Part shown: in pieces, positions 16,767-24,937 of the stretch
Position numbering within the stretch: position 1 is the stretch's first letter
How the letters are laid out: each line of letters starts with the position of its first letter
DNA from: Desulfatitalea tepidiphila
GTDB lineage: Bacteria > Desulfobacterota > Desulfobacteria > Desulfobacterales > Desulfosarcinaceae
Direction of reading: 5' to 3'
Length of the DNA stretch: 64,000 bases
Assembly (NCBI RefSeq): GCF_001293685.1
Contig: NZ_BCAG01000001.1
Location: forward strand, 806,001 to 870,000
Notes under the pieces: model-generated
What the model saw: only the letters and a program-made list of their open reading frames with translations
What the model was told of the DNA's origin: nothing
Databases searched by the model: none
Program-made: the position numbers and the translations under genes

Positions 16767-18485
16767 TCAGAAATTGTAAAGTTGATCCAACGCCTCGTCG
16801 CTGACCACGAACACCTGGTTGTGGGGCGGCAAGGGCTCCTCACAGAAGAATCGTGGCAGGCGATCGTCCTTGTTGGTAAGCCCGGCCTTCTGATTGAAAT
16901 CTCGTTCGAGTTTCAGGGTGCGCATGCCCATCTGGGCATACTCCTTGGGACCGATGGCCTGACCCAGCTTGGCGGAGAGCATGGCGAACATGGCGCCCGA
17001 TGCCTCTTTGGTGGCCATGCCCACGCCGGCCAGGATGCACATGCCCGTGCAATCCATGGCCGCCATACCGATCTGGACCTTTCGCGAGGCATCCACCTGC
17101 CCTTCGGCCGCCAGTGGTTTCAGCGCTCCGCTGAGATAGTGGCCGAGCATGTTGCCGGCGGTGTGGTCCGCCCCCATGGTGGAGGTGGCGTAGGTGACGC
17201 CATTGCCCTGCATGCCCCTGGGATCATAGGCCGCAATGCTCTGACCCTTGACGGTCGGCACGCGATGGTGGTTGAAGTGTTTGCCCACCGCATCCGGCCC
17301 ATTGCCGATCAGTCGGCCCATCTCCGTTCCGCGGGCCACCTCCTCGACCATATCGACGGCGGCCCGTCCATCGCCGAACGATTTGTATCCGGCGTCCATG
17401 GCCACGGCCATGGCCACGCCGGTGTTGATCGTGTCCAGGCCGATGTCGTCGCATAAAAAGTCGAGCCGGGCGATGGTGTCCAGATCATCGATGCCGAGCA
17501 TGCCGCCCATGGACCAGATGGTTTCGTATTCCAGCGACGAGGTGACATATTTTCCCTGCTCGTCCACAAATTCGTTGGAGCAGTGCACGATGCACTGGGC
17601 GCAACCCATGTGCTGGGTTTTGCCGCCGCGTGTTTTGATCAGTTTCGCCAGGGCCTCGCCGCTGATCTTTTCCCATCCGTCGAAAACGCCCCTGGTGGCG
17701 TTGTAGCAGGGAAACGCCCCCAGCGAGTTGACGGCGCTGACGGTGGATGCGGTCCCGAAGTTGGGCAACACCTTGCCAGTGAACGGATTCTTGCGCAATT
17801 CCTGGGCGAATGTCTTGGCCGACTCTTTGAAGGACTCCGGGTCGGAGATGACATCCGGGTTGCTGCCCTCGGTGCTTACCACGATCGCCTTCAGACCCTT
17901 GGAGCCCATGACGGCACCCAGGCCGCCCCGGCCGGCGGCACGGCATGGCCGATCATCGACATCCGTGGTCTGGATGCTGGCCGATTTGAGTTGATATTCG
18001 CCGGCCGGACCGATGCAGGCGATGGTGTTTTTAGAACCGTAAGACTCCAATAACCTGGCCGTCAGGGCATAGGTGCGCATGCCCTTGTATGGGTCAGCGG
18101 CTTCGAGCCGGGCATCCCCGTTGGCATCGACGCTGAGCAGATAGATATGGCCTGCCGGCGCCCGGCCTTCTATGACAATGGCCGTGATACCCAATTTTCC
18201 CAGGCTGGCTGCGATCTTGCCGCCGGAATTGCTCTCTTTGATGGTGCCGGTCAACGGGCTCTTGGCGCCGATGGAGATGCGGCTGGTATTGACGAGGGGG
18301 GTGCCGCTGAGCAGCCCCGGGGCGATGACCAATTTGTTTTCAGGCCCCAACGCATCGCACGTGGGCGGCACCTCCGCATGGATTACCGCCGCGCTGAGGC
18401 CGCGCCCGCCAAGACCGGTATAGGCCTCGGGCACAGTTTCAACCTGGATGCTTTGATTGGCCATATTGACTCTGATCCATTTCAT
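16767..18485 (-). CDS. Tungsten-containing aldehyde:ferredoxin oxidoreductase family enzyme
   Basis: AOR-family enzyme, expected to interconvert aldehydes and carboxylates with ferredoxin through a bis-tungstopterin and one [4Fe-4S] cluster. The 572 residues are slightly shorter than the archaeal AOR (about 605). The cluster ligands are visible as C295, C298 and C302 (GCAQCIVHC), with C483 (or C479) in DCTGMC. The N-terminal domain shows YTGLGGRGLSA and the pterin-binding stretch GLLSGTPLVNTSRISIGAKS. The ATG has AGGAGA 8 bp upstream. It is followed by the MoaD-like gene. The specific aldehyde is unknown. Confidence 0.93.
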   Translation of the reverse strand: MKWIRVNMANQSIQVETVPEAYTGLGGRGLSAAVIHAEVPPTCDALGPENKLVIAPGLLSGTPLVNTSRISIGAKSPLTGTIKESNSGGKIAASLGKLGITAIVIEGRAPAGHIYLLSVDANGDARLEAADPYKGMRTYALTARLLESYGSKNTIACIGPAGEYQLKSASIQTTDVDDRPCRAAGRGGLGAVMGSKGLKAIVVSTEGSNPDVISDPESFKESAKTFAQELRKNPFTGKVLPNFGTASTVSAVNSLGAFPCYNATRGVFDGWEKISGEALAKLIKTRGGKTQHMGCAQCIVHCSNEFVDEQGKYVTSSLEYETIWSMGGMLGIDDLDTIARLDFLCDDIGLDTINTGVAMAVAMDAGYKSFGDGRAAVDMVEEVARGTEMGRLIGNGPDAVGKHFNHHRVPTVKGQSIAAYDPRGMQGNGVTYATSTMGADHTAGNMLGHYLSGALKPLAAEGQVDASRKVQIGMAAMDCTGMCILAGVGMATKEASGAMFAMLSAKLGQAIGPKEYAQMGMRTLKLERDFNQKAGLTNKDDRLPRFFCEEPLPPHNQVFVVSDEALDQLYNF

Positions 18486-18592
18486 CGTGACGTCTCCTGG
18501 CCCGGCTTCGCCGGAAGTGGAATAAAGTTAACATAAACGTGTTTTGTTTTCAGATAACACAAAACTCGATATTCACCAAGGTGAAGACGTGC

Positions 18593-19306
18593 CTATTTGT
18601 CGGGGAAGGTTATTTTTCGATAATAGGAGCCGGACAGATAGACCGCGGCCAGGGGGTTGTGGCCGGTAACGCGGTCCTTGACCGCCAGCACGGTGGTCGG
18701 TGCCTGGGCATATTTGAAAAAGAGGGAATCATGTCCCACGCACAAACCCAGCAAAACGTTGAGATCGGTCTTTTCTTGGTTGAAAAGCTCGGCCTGGAAA
18801 ATGGGATTGCACATGGCCTCCTCGCGTCCCCGGATGACCTGCTCTTCGTCGGGGATGCCGATAATGGCCTTGGATGTGCGTCCGGCCTTGCACGACACCG
18901 AAACGACTTCGAAGCCGCGAGTGCTCAGGACTTTTTCGACCATCATGGCTTCGTTGCTCAAGCCGACGCAAAAGGCCAGGCCCAACCGGTGATAGTTCAT
19001 CTTGTCGGCAAACTCACATATCTCAACGATACGCGTCTTGGTGGGTTGCAGGACATACGGTTTCTGGTCGCGATTGGCATAGCACTCGGCTTCCTGGCGG
19101 GAAGCCTGCCGTGCGAATTCATAGATGTAGGGATCCTCGAAGGCGCGATTGGCATTTGCCAGCACGGCCTGGCGATTCAGGGTGGGACACGTTTTGGGTC
19201 CTGTGCCCTTCGGATTCATGCAGATGCGTTTGGCAAGGGGCAGCTTGCAGGCCGCACAGGCTGGATGATCATACCCAGGGGTATCGTCTTGAAGACGGTC
19301 ATTCAT
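18593..19306 (-). CDS. Cysteine-rich DUF1847-like metal-binding protein
   Basis: A 237-residue protein resembling the DUF1847 family, which has no established function. Nine or more cysteines are seen. They include an N-terminal CAACKLPLAKRIC...KTCPT cluster suggestive of metal or Fe-S binding, plus isolated cysteines in VSCKAGRT, AMCNPI and LGLCVGHD. No signal peptide or membrane segment is seen. AAGGAG precedes the ATG. It lies 107 bp upstream of AOR on the same strand, so a shared transcript and a redox role are possible but only inferred. Confidence 0.75.
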   Translation of the reverse strand: MNDRLQDDTPGYDHPACAACKLPLAKRICMNPKGTGPKTCPTLNRQAVLANANRAFEDPYIYEFARQASRQEAECYANRDQKPYVLQPTKTRIVEICEFADKMNYHRLGLAFCVGLSNEAMMVEKVLSTRGFEVVSVSCKAGRTSKAIIGIPDEEQVIRGREEAMCNPIFQAELFNQEKTDLNVLLGLCVGHDSLFFKYAQAPTTVLAVKDRVTGHNPLAAVYLSGSYYRKITFPDK

Positions 19307-19355
19307 GATGTCGACTCCTTTTGTCCGATGGTGGAACCCATTCCACCGAGCCAGG

Positions 19356-20666
19356 CTATAGCCGCACCAGCTTTCTGACTTTGCTCGGAGCGGCCAGCCA
19401 TATGAGCACGCAACTGACTACCAGGGAGCTCAAAAAGACCAGAAACGGCACCGCATAGGTCTGGGAGAGGTCGTAGAGCAGTCCGGCCATGAACGAGCCC
19501 GCAGCGCCGCCGGCACCGCCGCCGATGGCGATCATGGCGAAGATCAATCCGAACGAACTGCCTTGGAAAATATCGGCGCTCAAAGCGGGCAGCAGCGGCG
19601 CGGCCGCGCCATATCCCAGTCCGAACAGGATGGCAAAGAGCAATGGCAACAGGGATGGCGCATATCCGACACGCATCAGAGAAAAAATGCCGAGGGCGGC
19701 CACTGCAACGCCAAGGTTATTGATGCGTTCGCGTCCATATAGATCGGAAAGATACCCGAACAGAATCTTTCCGGCCGATCCTGCAATTCCCAATATGCCG
19801 AAAAAATAAGCGGCGGTATCTCTTTTCAGGCCCTGGTCCACCATGGCCGAAACGGCATGCAACAGGACGCCCTGGTAGGCAAATGAGAGGCAAAAAAAGG
19901 CGAATGCCAGCAGCCAGAAACGCGCGGTGCGCATAGCCTTGCCCAGTGTCCAGTGCTGGGCCGTCCACCGGGTGTCGATCAGCTTGACTCGAAACGCACG
20001 CCGTTTGGGCGACACGTGGTCAACGCTGTCGTCACCGTCCGGGAACAGGCCGATATCTTGAGGACTGCGACGGCTGAAGATCAGGTTCAGCGGGACCACC
20101 AGCACCAGAATCAGACCGGCGAGGATCAGATAGGTGGTGCGCCACCCAAAGTGGCGGATGGCGGTTTCCACCATTGGAATCAACAGGAGCATCCCGAATC
20201 CGATGCCCGACATGGTGACACCCACGGCCAATCCCCGTTGACGTTCAAACCACTTGGGAATGAAGGCGGCATGGGAGGCGAATCCGATGAGGCTCACTCC
20301 TATGCCGGCAAAGACCCCGTAGGCAATGGAAAATTGCCACAAGTTCCGGCACACGCTGGTCATGGCCAGGGCCATTGCCAGCACCAACGCCCCGGCTGGA
20401 ACGACGATCCGGGGACCGCAGCGGTCCTGCAGGTAACCGGTCGCCAGGTTCATCAGGGCCTGTGTAATGATGAAGATGGAGAAAATGCTCGACGCCGCCG
20501 CGCGACTCCAGCCGAACTCCTGGATCACGGCGATGATAAAAACCGAGTAGGAGTACCACACCCCGAAGGCGGCCCCCAAGGTGATGAATCCGATCAGGAC
20601 GATGATCCAACCGTAAAAAAACAGGGGTTTTCGAGGCGTTTGCGGTATCGCCGGAGTGGATGTCAC
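19356..20666 (-). CDS. Major facilitator superfamily transporter (OFA/monocarboxylate-like)
   Basis: A 436-residue MFS carrier with 12 predicted membrane helices. The signature FYGWIIVLIGFITLGAAFGVWYS at the N-terminus, GYLQDRCGPR between helices 2 and 3, and FGYLSDLYGRER between helices 8 and 9 fit the oxalate/formate antiporter and monocarboxylate branch. The start is GTG at 20666, with AAGGAG six bases upstream. It is divergent from the amidohydrolase gene, and the two may handle a related carboxylate (inference). Confidence 0.88.
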   Translation of the reverse strand: MTSTPAIPQTPRKPLFFYGWIIVLIGFITLGAAFGVWYSYSVFIIAVIQEFGWSRAAASSIFSIFIITQALMNLATGYLQDRCGPRIVVPAGALVLAMALAMTSVCRNLWQFSIAYGVFAGIGVSLIGFASHAAFIPKWFERQRGLAVGVTMSGIGFGMLLLIPMVETAIRHFGWRTTYLILAGLILVLVVPLNLIFSRRSPQDIGLFPDGDDSVDHVSPKRRAFRVKLIDTRWTAQHWTLGKAMRTARFWLLAFAFFCLSFAYQGVLLHAVSAMVDQGLKRDTAAYFFGILGIAGSAGKILFGYLSDLYGRERINNLGVAVAALGIFSLMRVGYAPSLLPLLFAILFGLGYGAAAPLLPALSADIFQGSSFGLIFAMIAIGGGAGGAAGSFMAGLLYDLSQTYAVPFLVFLSSLVVSCVLIWLAAPSKVRKLVRL

Positions 20667-20980
20667 ACAGGACTCCTTTTAAATTCAGCGCAGATCATGT
20701 CGGTTGCGGTCATGGGAATCGACAGTTCTTCGAGTACTAGCATATTGATTCGGACCAAGGCAACAGAAAAGCCGTATGATTCAGTAATGCAAAATAATGT
20801 ATGATATTGTCGTACGACCGAGGATGAGGGTTTTGTTTGATCCGTATTACGGATTCTGATAAGCAATTCAAACCGCTCATGATTCGATCGGAATTCAAAT
20901 TCGGCTGGGATAGACAAGGCCAACCTTGACTTCCGACCTCATCGACGATTGAACCCGCTGGGACAGGAGGAGATTCGGCC
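20667..20980. other. Divergent intergenic region between the MFS and amidohydrolase genes
   Basis: No convincing gene lies in these 314 bp. The middle is AT-rich and contains a perfect 10-bp palindrome GTCGTACGAC (20809-20818), which could be an operator for one or both divergent genes. The amidohydrolase has AGGAGG just before its ATG. Confidence 0.4.
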
Positions 20981-21982
20981 ATGGACCATGATACCTGGCT
21001 GGCACAGGTCATCGAAGACCCCATCGAACCGGAAATGCCCATCATCGATCCCCATCACCACCTGTGGGACTATCCCAAGAGCCGCTACATGGTGGACGAT
21101 CTGCTGGCCGATACCGGCAGCGGCCACCGCATCGTTCAGACCGTGTTCGTGGAATGCCTTTCCCAATATCGCCTGGACGGGCCGACCGAGATGCGGCCGG
21201 TCGGCGAAACCGAGTTCGTTCGCCATATCACCGAGCCTCAGATTAAAAAAGGGAGCGGGGCGACCCGGGTGGCGGCCGGCATCGTGGGATTTGCCGATCT
21301 GACTTTAGGGACCGTGGTACGACCGGTGCTGGAAGCCCACATCGATGCCGGCGACGGTCGGTTCCGCGGCATCCGCCATGCGGTCAGTTGGGTCGATAGC
21401 GAGCAGATCAACAACGCCCATACTCACCCACCCCGCGGTCTGCTCCTGGACAGCCGCTTCAGGGAAGGATTCGCCTGTCTCAAAACCTACGATCTGAGTT
21501 TCGATGCCTGGTTGTACCATCCCCAGATTCCGGAGTTGACAGATCTGGCGCGCGCCTTTCCCGATACCCGGATCATCCTGGACCATGTCGGCGGCGTGTT
21601 GGGCATCGGGCCGTTCGCCGGCCAACGCGAGCAAGTCTTCGCCCAATGGCAGAAAGATATGGCGCAATTGGCGCAGTGTGAAAACGTGACGGTCAAGTTG
21701 GGCGGTCTGGGAATGAAGTTGTGCGGTTTCGATTGGCATCGGCAGCCAACCCCCCCCACATCCGAAGACCTGGCCCGAGCTTTCGGGCCCTATATCACAT
21801 CCTGCATCGACACTTTTGGCGTGGGGCGTTGCATGTTTGAAAGCAATTTCCCGGTGGATAAACCGTCGTGCGCCTATACCGTGCTCTGGAACGCCTTCAA
21901 GCGCATCACTTCGGACCTGAGCATCGACGAGCGCACCGCTTTGTTTCATGACAATGCCGCACGGATCTATCGTCTGGATTGA
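20981..21982 (+). CDS. Amidohydrolase 2-family (TIM-barrel) hydrolase
   Basis: A 333-residue metal-dependent hydrolase of the amidohydrolase-related family (lactonase and decarboxylase relatives). The first metal site is PIIDPHHHLWDYP (residues about 20-32), a catalytic His lies in the strand ending LDHVGG (about residue 206), and the C-terminal acid region reads CMFESNFPVDK. These enzymes open lactones or decarboxylate aromatic acids; the substrate here is unknown. The ATG follows AGGAGG by 11 bases. A divergent MFS carrier may supply the substrate. Confidence 0.85.
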   Translation: MDHDTWLAQVIEDPIEPEMPIIDPHHHLWDYPKSRYMVDDLLADTGSGHRIVQTVFVECLSQYRLDGPTEMRPVGETEFVRHITEPQIKKGSGATRVAAGIVGFADLTLGTVVRPVLEAHIDAGDGRFRGIRHAVSWVDSEQINNAHTHPPRGLLLDSRFREGFACLKTYDLSFDAWLYHPQIPELTDLARAFPDTRIILDHVGGVLGIGPFAGQREQVFAQWQKDMAQLAQCENVTVKLGGLGMKLCGFDWHRQPTPPTSEDLARAFGPYITSCIDTFGVGRCMFESNFPVDKPSCAYTVLWNAFKRITSDLSIDERTALFHDNAARIYRLD

Positions 21983-22084
21983 ATCGGCTGGCTCGCGTGA
22001 GTCCGGGGCACGGGTCAGGTCGATGGTGGCATTCGGCGTCGGAGCCGTATCAACATTTGATGACTATGTAAGAAGCCGCTGTCG

Positions 22085-22209
22085 GACGGCGCCGTAAAAA
22101 GTTCAAGATCAAGGCGTGCGAAATTCCGTGTCCTGAGGCGTACTTGTCTTACGCCGCAAGGACGACGGGATGAGCACAACACGGATATTGGGCTTTTTAC
22201 GGTGGCGTC
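22085..22209. repeat. 125-bp palindrome-ended intergenic element
   Basis: The ends are inverted copies: GACGGCGCCGTAAAAAG (22085-22101) and CTTTTTACGGTGGCGTC (22193-22209), 15 of 17 matching. Inside, GTCCT (22130-22134) and GGCGTA (22137-22142) pair with TACGCC (22150-22155) and AGGAC (22159-22163). I recall similar elements in Desulfobacterales genomes, but only one copy occurs here. It encodes no protein and may be a miniature inverted-repeat element. Confidence 0.65.
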
Positions 22210-22231
22210 AACATTTAACCGAGGGACATCG

Positions 22232-23452
22232 ATGACAATGAATATTCGACCGGCCACAACCGATGAAATGGATGATTTCAGGCGAGTGGCCCGCAATGCG
22301 CTGATGGCGCCGGCAGGATTGTACCCTCCCGAAGCGATTCACGCCATTCGTCCGGAAATGACGCTGTGCGCCTTCGAAAAGGGACGCATCGCCACGACCT
22401 ATGCCGTCTGGCCGTTAAAGATGCGTTTCAACGGGACCGGCATGCCGGTGGCCGGCGTTACTTTTGTTGGTACCCGGCCGGAGTGCCGCCGCAAGGGCTA
22501 CCTGCGGCAGGTGGTCACCCACCATTTCAAAACGCTGTATGAGGCCGGCGGTCCGAGCATGGCCGTCCTTTACGCCTCCCAGGCCGCCATATACCAGCGT
22601 TTTGGATATGGCATCGTCTCGACGCACCACCGATACAGCGTGGCGCCCCGCGATCTGGTTTTCGCCCATGCCGATCTTGGAAACCGCCCGAGTGGCACCC
22701 TGAGGCAGCTGGCGGACGATGAGATGGACCTTCTCCAAACCCTTTACCGCGCTTTCAGCGGGCCGCGTACCGGATACCTCCATCGAGGCGCCGCCACCTG
22801 GAAGAGCGGGGTGTTGTGGCAACCCTCTGTCGACGTGTCGTTGTACCGAATCGTCTACGAGGAAAACGGCACGCCGTTGGGCTATGTGATCTACGCCCTG
22901 ACAGGTCGCAAGGTCCCCCATGGCCAGCCCTGGCAGCACATTGAAATCAATGATCTGGCATGGATGACACCCCGGGCCTACCGGGCCATCTGGCACCATC
23001 TCTCGGGTGCCGGTCTGGCCTTCGAAGTCGCTTGGCAGCGTGTCCCCCAGGATGATCCGCTGCCGCACCTGCTGCTCGAGCCGAGACGGCTGAATATCGG
23101 CGCCGGCGATGGCCTGCTGGCACGAGTGGTGGATGTCGCGGGGGCCATGTCACAGCGGCGTTACGATGAAAAGGGCCGGTTTGTTTTCGACCTGACCGAT
23201 TCGCTTTGTCCGTGGAACGAGGGACGCTGGCAATTGGAAACATCACCGGATGGGGCCCGGGTGACGCGCAGCGCCTGTCCGGCCGATCTGGTCATGCCGG
23301 TCGATACCCTCTCCATGTTGCTTTTCGGCCAGATCCGCCCCAGCGAAGCGGTCCGCATGGGACGTGCAGCGGCGGTCGGAACAGGCGACCTCGCCCACTG
23401 GGACCGTGTCATGCAAACCCGCCACAAGGCTTTCTGCCCTGATTTCTTCTAA
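22232..23452 (+). CDS. Eis-like GNAT N-acetyltransferase
   Basis: A 406-residue protein with the three-part layout of the Eis family: an N-terminal GNAT domain, a second GNAT-like domain and a C-terminal sterol-carrier-like domain. The acetyl-CoA loop is visible as GTRPECRRKGYLRQVV (residues about 83-98), followed by AAIYQRFGYG. Family members acetylate amines, including aminoglycosides, but the substrate here is unknown. The ATG at 22232 has GAGGGA just upstream; an earlier in-frame start lies inside the preceding repeat and is unlikely. The gene is followed by the large palindromic element. Confidence 0.87.
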   Translation: MTMNIRPATTDEMDDFRRVARNALMAPAGLYPPEAIHAIRPEMTLCAFEKGRIATTYAVWPLKMRFNGTGMPVAGVTFVGTRPECRRKGYLRQVVTHHFKTLYEAGGPSMAVLYASQAAIYQRFGYGIVSTHHRYSVAPRDLVFAHADLGNRPSGTLRQLADDEMDLLQTLYRAFSGPRTGYLHRGAATWKSGVLWQPSVDVSLYRIVYEENGTPLGYVIYALTGRKVPHGQPWQHIEINDLAWMTPRAYRAIWHHLSGAGLAFEVAWQRVPQDDPLPHLLLEPRRLNIGAGDGLLARVVDVAGAMSQRRYDEKGRFVFDLTDSLCPWNEGRWQLETSPDGARVTRSACPADLVMPVDTLSMLLFGQIRPSEAVRMGRAAAVGTGDLAHWDRVMQTRHKAFCPDFF

Positions 23453-23487
23453 CGCGTGTCCATCCTTCGCCTATTTGGGGACCCAGC

Positions 23488-23784
23488 GATTCTAACTGAA
23501 TGTGATTCACCCTGAAGGGCCTGCCTTCCAAATGGTTTTTGATAAAAAATCGCATCGCAACGGAGATGGCAGGCGTGTGTGGAGCAGGTGGCCAGGGCCA
23601 CGTGAGCTTACGGTCAATAGTGCCGATTGAATGCAAACGGCGGACAAGCGGCCCAGACTGTTTGAGCGCAGCGAGTTTCTGGGCCGCCCGCCGTGCATTT
23701 TACCGGCACTTGACCGCTTGGCGTGTGGCATCGGCCACCTGTTCCACACACGCCGGGTTTAATGAATAGCGTTCAGTTAGAATC
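23488..23784 (+). repeat. Copy A of a ~290-bp nested palindromic element
   Basis: The ends are 15-bp inverted repeats, GATTCTAACTGAATG (23488-23502) and CGTTCAGTTAGAATC (23770-23784), with one mismatch. Moving inward, GGCGTGTGTGGAGCAGGTGG pairs with its counterpart CCACCTGTTCCACACACGCC. CGGTCA plus AGTGCCG pair with CGGCACT plus TGACCG. A long core hairpin is formed by GCAAACGGCGG, CAAGCGGCCCAGA and TCTGGGCCGC, CCGCCGTGC. It resembles the element at 46302 along its whole length, shows no coding capacity, and lies between the GNAT and exchanger genes. Confidence 0.85.
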
Positions 23785-24001
23785 CTCGTTGGGGCCCGAC
23801 ACACATTGCCTTTTTCGACCGAGAACGATAGAAGATGCAACACTTTCATCGGCGGGCAGGGTGCGCCAGTGCCGCACTTAAGTGAACGCGCTGCCATGCC
23901 GATAAGATATCGGCCTGTATGGTGTGGCCCAAGGTCCCCTCGACACCGGGCGTCGTGTTCGCCGATGGGACGGCGGAGGGTATACAGAAGATCGGCTGTA
24001 A
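23785..24001. other. Intergenic segment after palindromic copy A
   Basis: No gene is seen. It contains one perfect small hairpin, GCCGAT-AAGAT-ATCGGC, around 23895-23912. The exchanger gene that follows lacks a strong ribosome site next to its ATG. Confidence 0.4.
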
Positions 24002-24931
24002 ATGATGCTATTGAATCTGCTTTTGCTGTTTGTCGCCATTGCGTTTCTGTGGATCGGTTCGGACAAGCTGGTGGCGTCCGCGAGCCGCATTGCCGAAACC
24101 ATCGGCGTTTCCGAACTGGTCATCGGCCTGACCATCGTCGCCTTCGGTACCTCGGCCCCGGAATTCGCCGTGACACTCACGGCGGCGCTCAAGGGCTATG
24201 CCAGTATTTCGGTGGGTAACATCGTCGGGTCCAACATCTTCAATCTCGGCTTTATCCTCGGCACCGTGGCCATCGTGCGCAGCGTTCATGTGTCGCGCAA
24301 ACTGGTTCAGCGCGACGGCACCTCGATGATCGTATCCACCTTGATCCTGTTGCTTTTTTTCAGGGATCTCGTCTTGACCTTCGCCGAAGGACTCGCTCTG
24401 GTCCTGCTGTTGGCCCTCTATCTGTGCTATTTGCTTGTCAAAAAAGAACCGCCCGAAATAGACGAGGATGCTGGGACCGCCCAGCGGGCGACCTGGAAGG
24501 ATTGGCTCCTGCTGCCGGCGAGCATCGCCGTGGTGGTCCTGGGCGGCCAGCTCCTGGTCGAGTCGGCCAGTGACATCGCCCGAGGGATCGGCATATCCGA
24601 GTGGGTCATCGGCGTGACCATTGTGGCCGCAGGCACATCGGCCCCCGAAATGGCCACTTCCCTGGCCGCGGTGATCAAGGGAAAACATGGCATTTCGGCC
24701 GGAAACCTGGTCGGCAGCAACCTGTTCAACATCATGGGCGTGCTCGGCCTGGCCGGCATGCTCAGGCCGCTGACGATTTTACAGAGTTCTTATTATTCTC
24801 TCCTCCTGCTGACCCTCATGGTGATGCTGGCCGTCGTCTTCATGCGCACCGGCTGGCGGGTCTCCCGCGCGGAAGGGGTCCTGCTCGTGCTTTCAGGGCT
24901 CTTCCTCTGGACCTTCGATTTTCTGAAATAG
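24002..24931 (+). CDS. Calcium/sodium antiporter (CaCA family, YrbG-like)
   Basis: A 309-residue inner-membrane cation exchanger of the CaCA superfamily with about ten hydrophobic segments. The two inverted alpha-repeats that form the ion sites are obvious: GTSAPEFAVTLTAAL with GNIVGSNIFNLG in the first half, and GTSAPEMATSLAAVI with GNLVGSNLFNIMG in the second. The acidic linker (KKEPPEIDEDAG) is between them. It probably extrudes calcium in exchange for sodium or protons. It converges with purH, 6 bp apart. Confidence 0.93.
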   Translation: MMLLNLLLLFVAIAFLWIGSDKLVASASRIAETIGVSELVIGLTIVAFGTSAPEFAVTLTAALKGYASISVGNIVGSNIFNLGFILGTVAIVRSVHVSRKLVQRDGTSMIVSTLILLLFFRDLVLTFAEGLALVLLLALYLCYLLVKKEPPEIDEDAGTAQRATWKDWLLLPASIAVVVLGGQLLVESASDIARGIGISEWVIGVTIVAAGTSAPEMATSLAAVIKGKHGISAGNLVGSNLFNIMGVLGLAGMLRPLTILQSSYYSLLLLTLMVMLAVVFMRTGWRVSRAEGVLLVLSGLFLWTFDFLK

Positions 24932-24937
24932 TGCGTT

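Noticed and set aside
20663-20923. 86-residue minus-strand frame in the MFS/amidohydrolase gap
   Set aside because: No family resemblance and it overlaps the MFS start region; the start lacks a ribosome site.
22050-22216. Target-site duplication TCAACATTT around the 125-bp element
   Set aside because: The right copy overlaps the element end while the left copy lies 27 bp outside it, so the spacing does not fit a simple duplication.
23488-23784. Integron attC site, suggested by TCTAAC...GTTAGA ends
   Set aside because: At nearly 300 bp it is far longer than known attC sites, no integrase or cassette array is near, and the internal nested stems are unlike attC.
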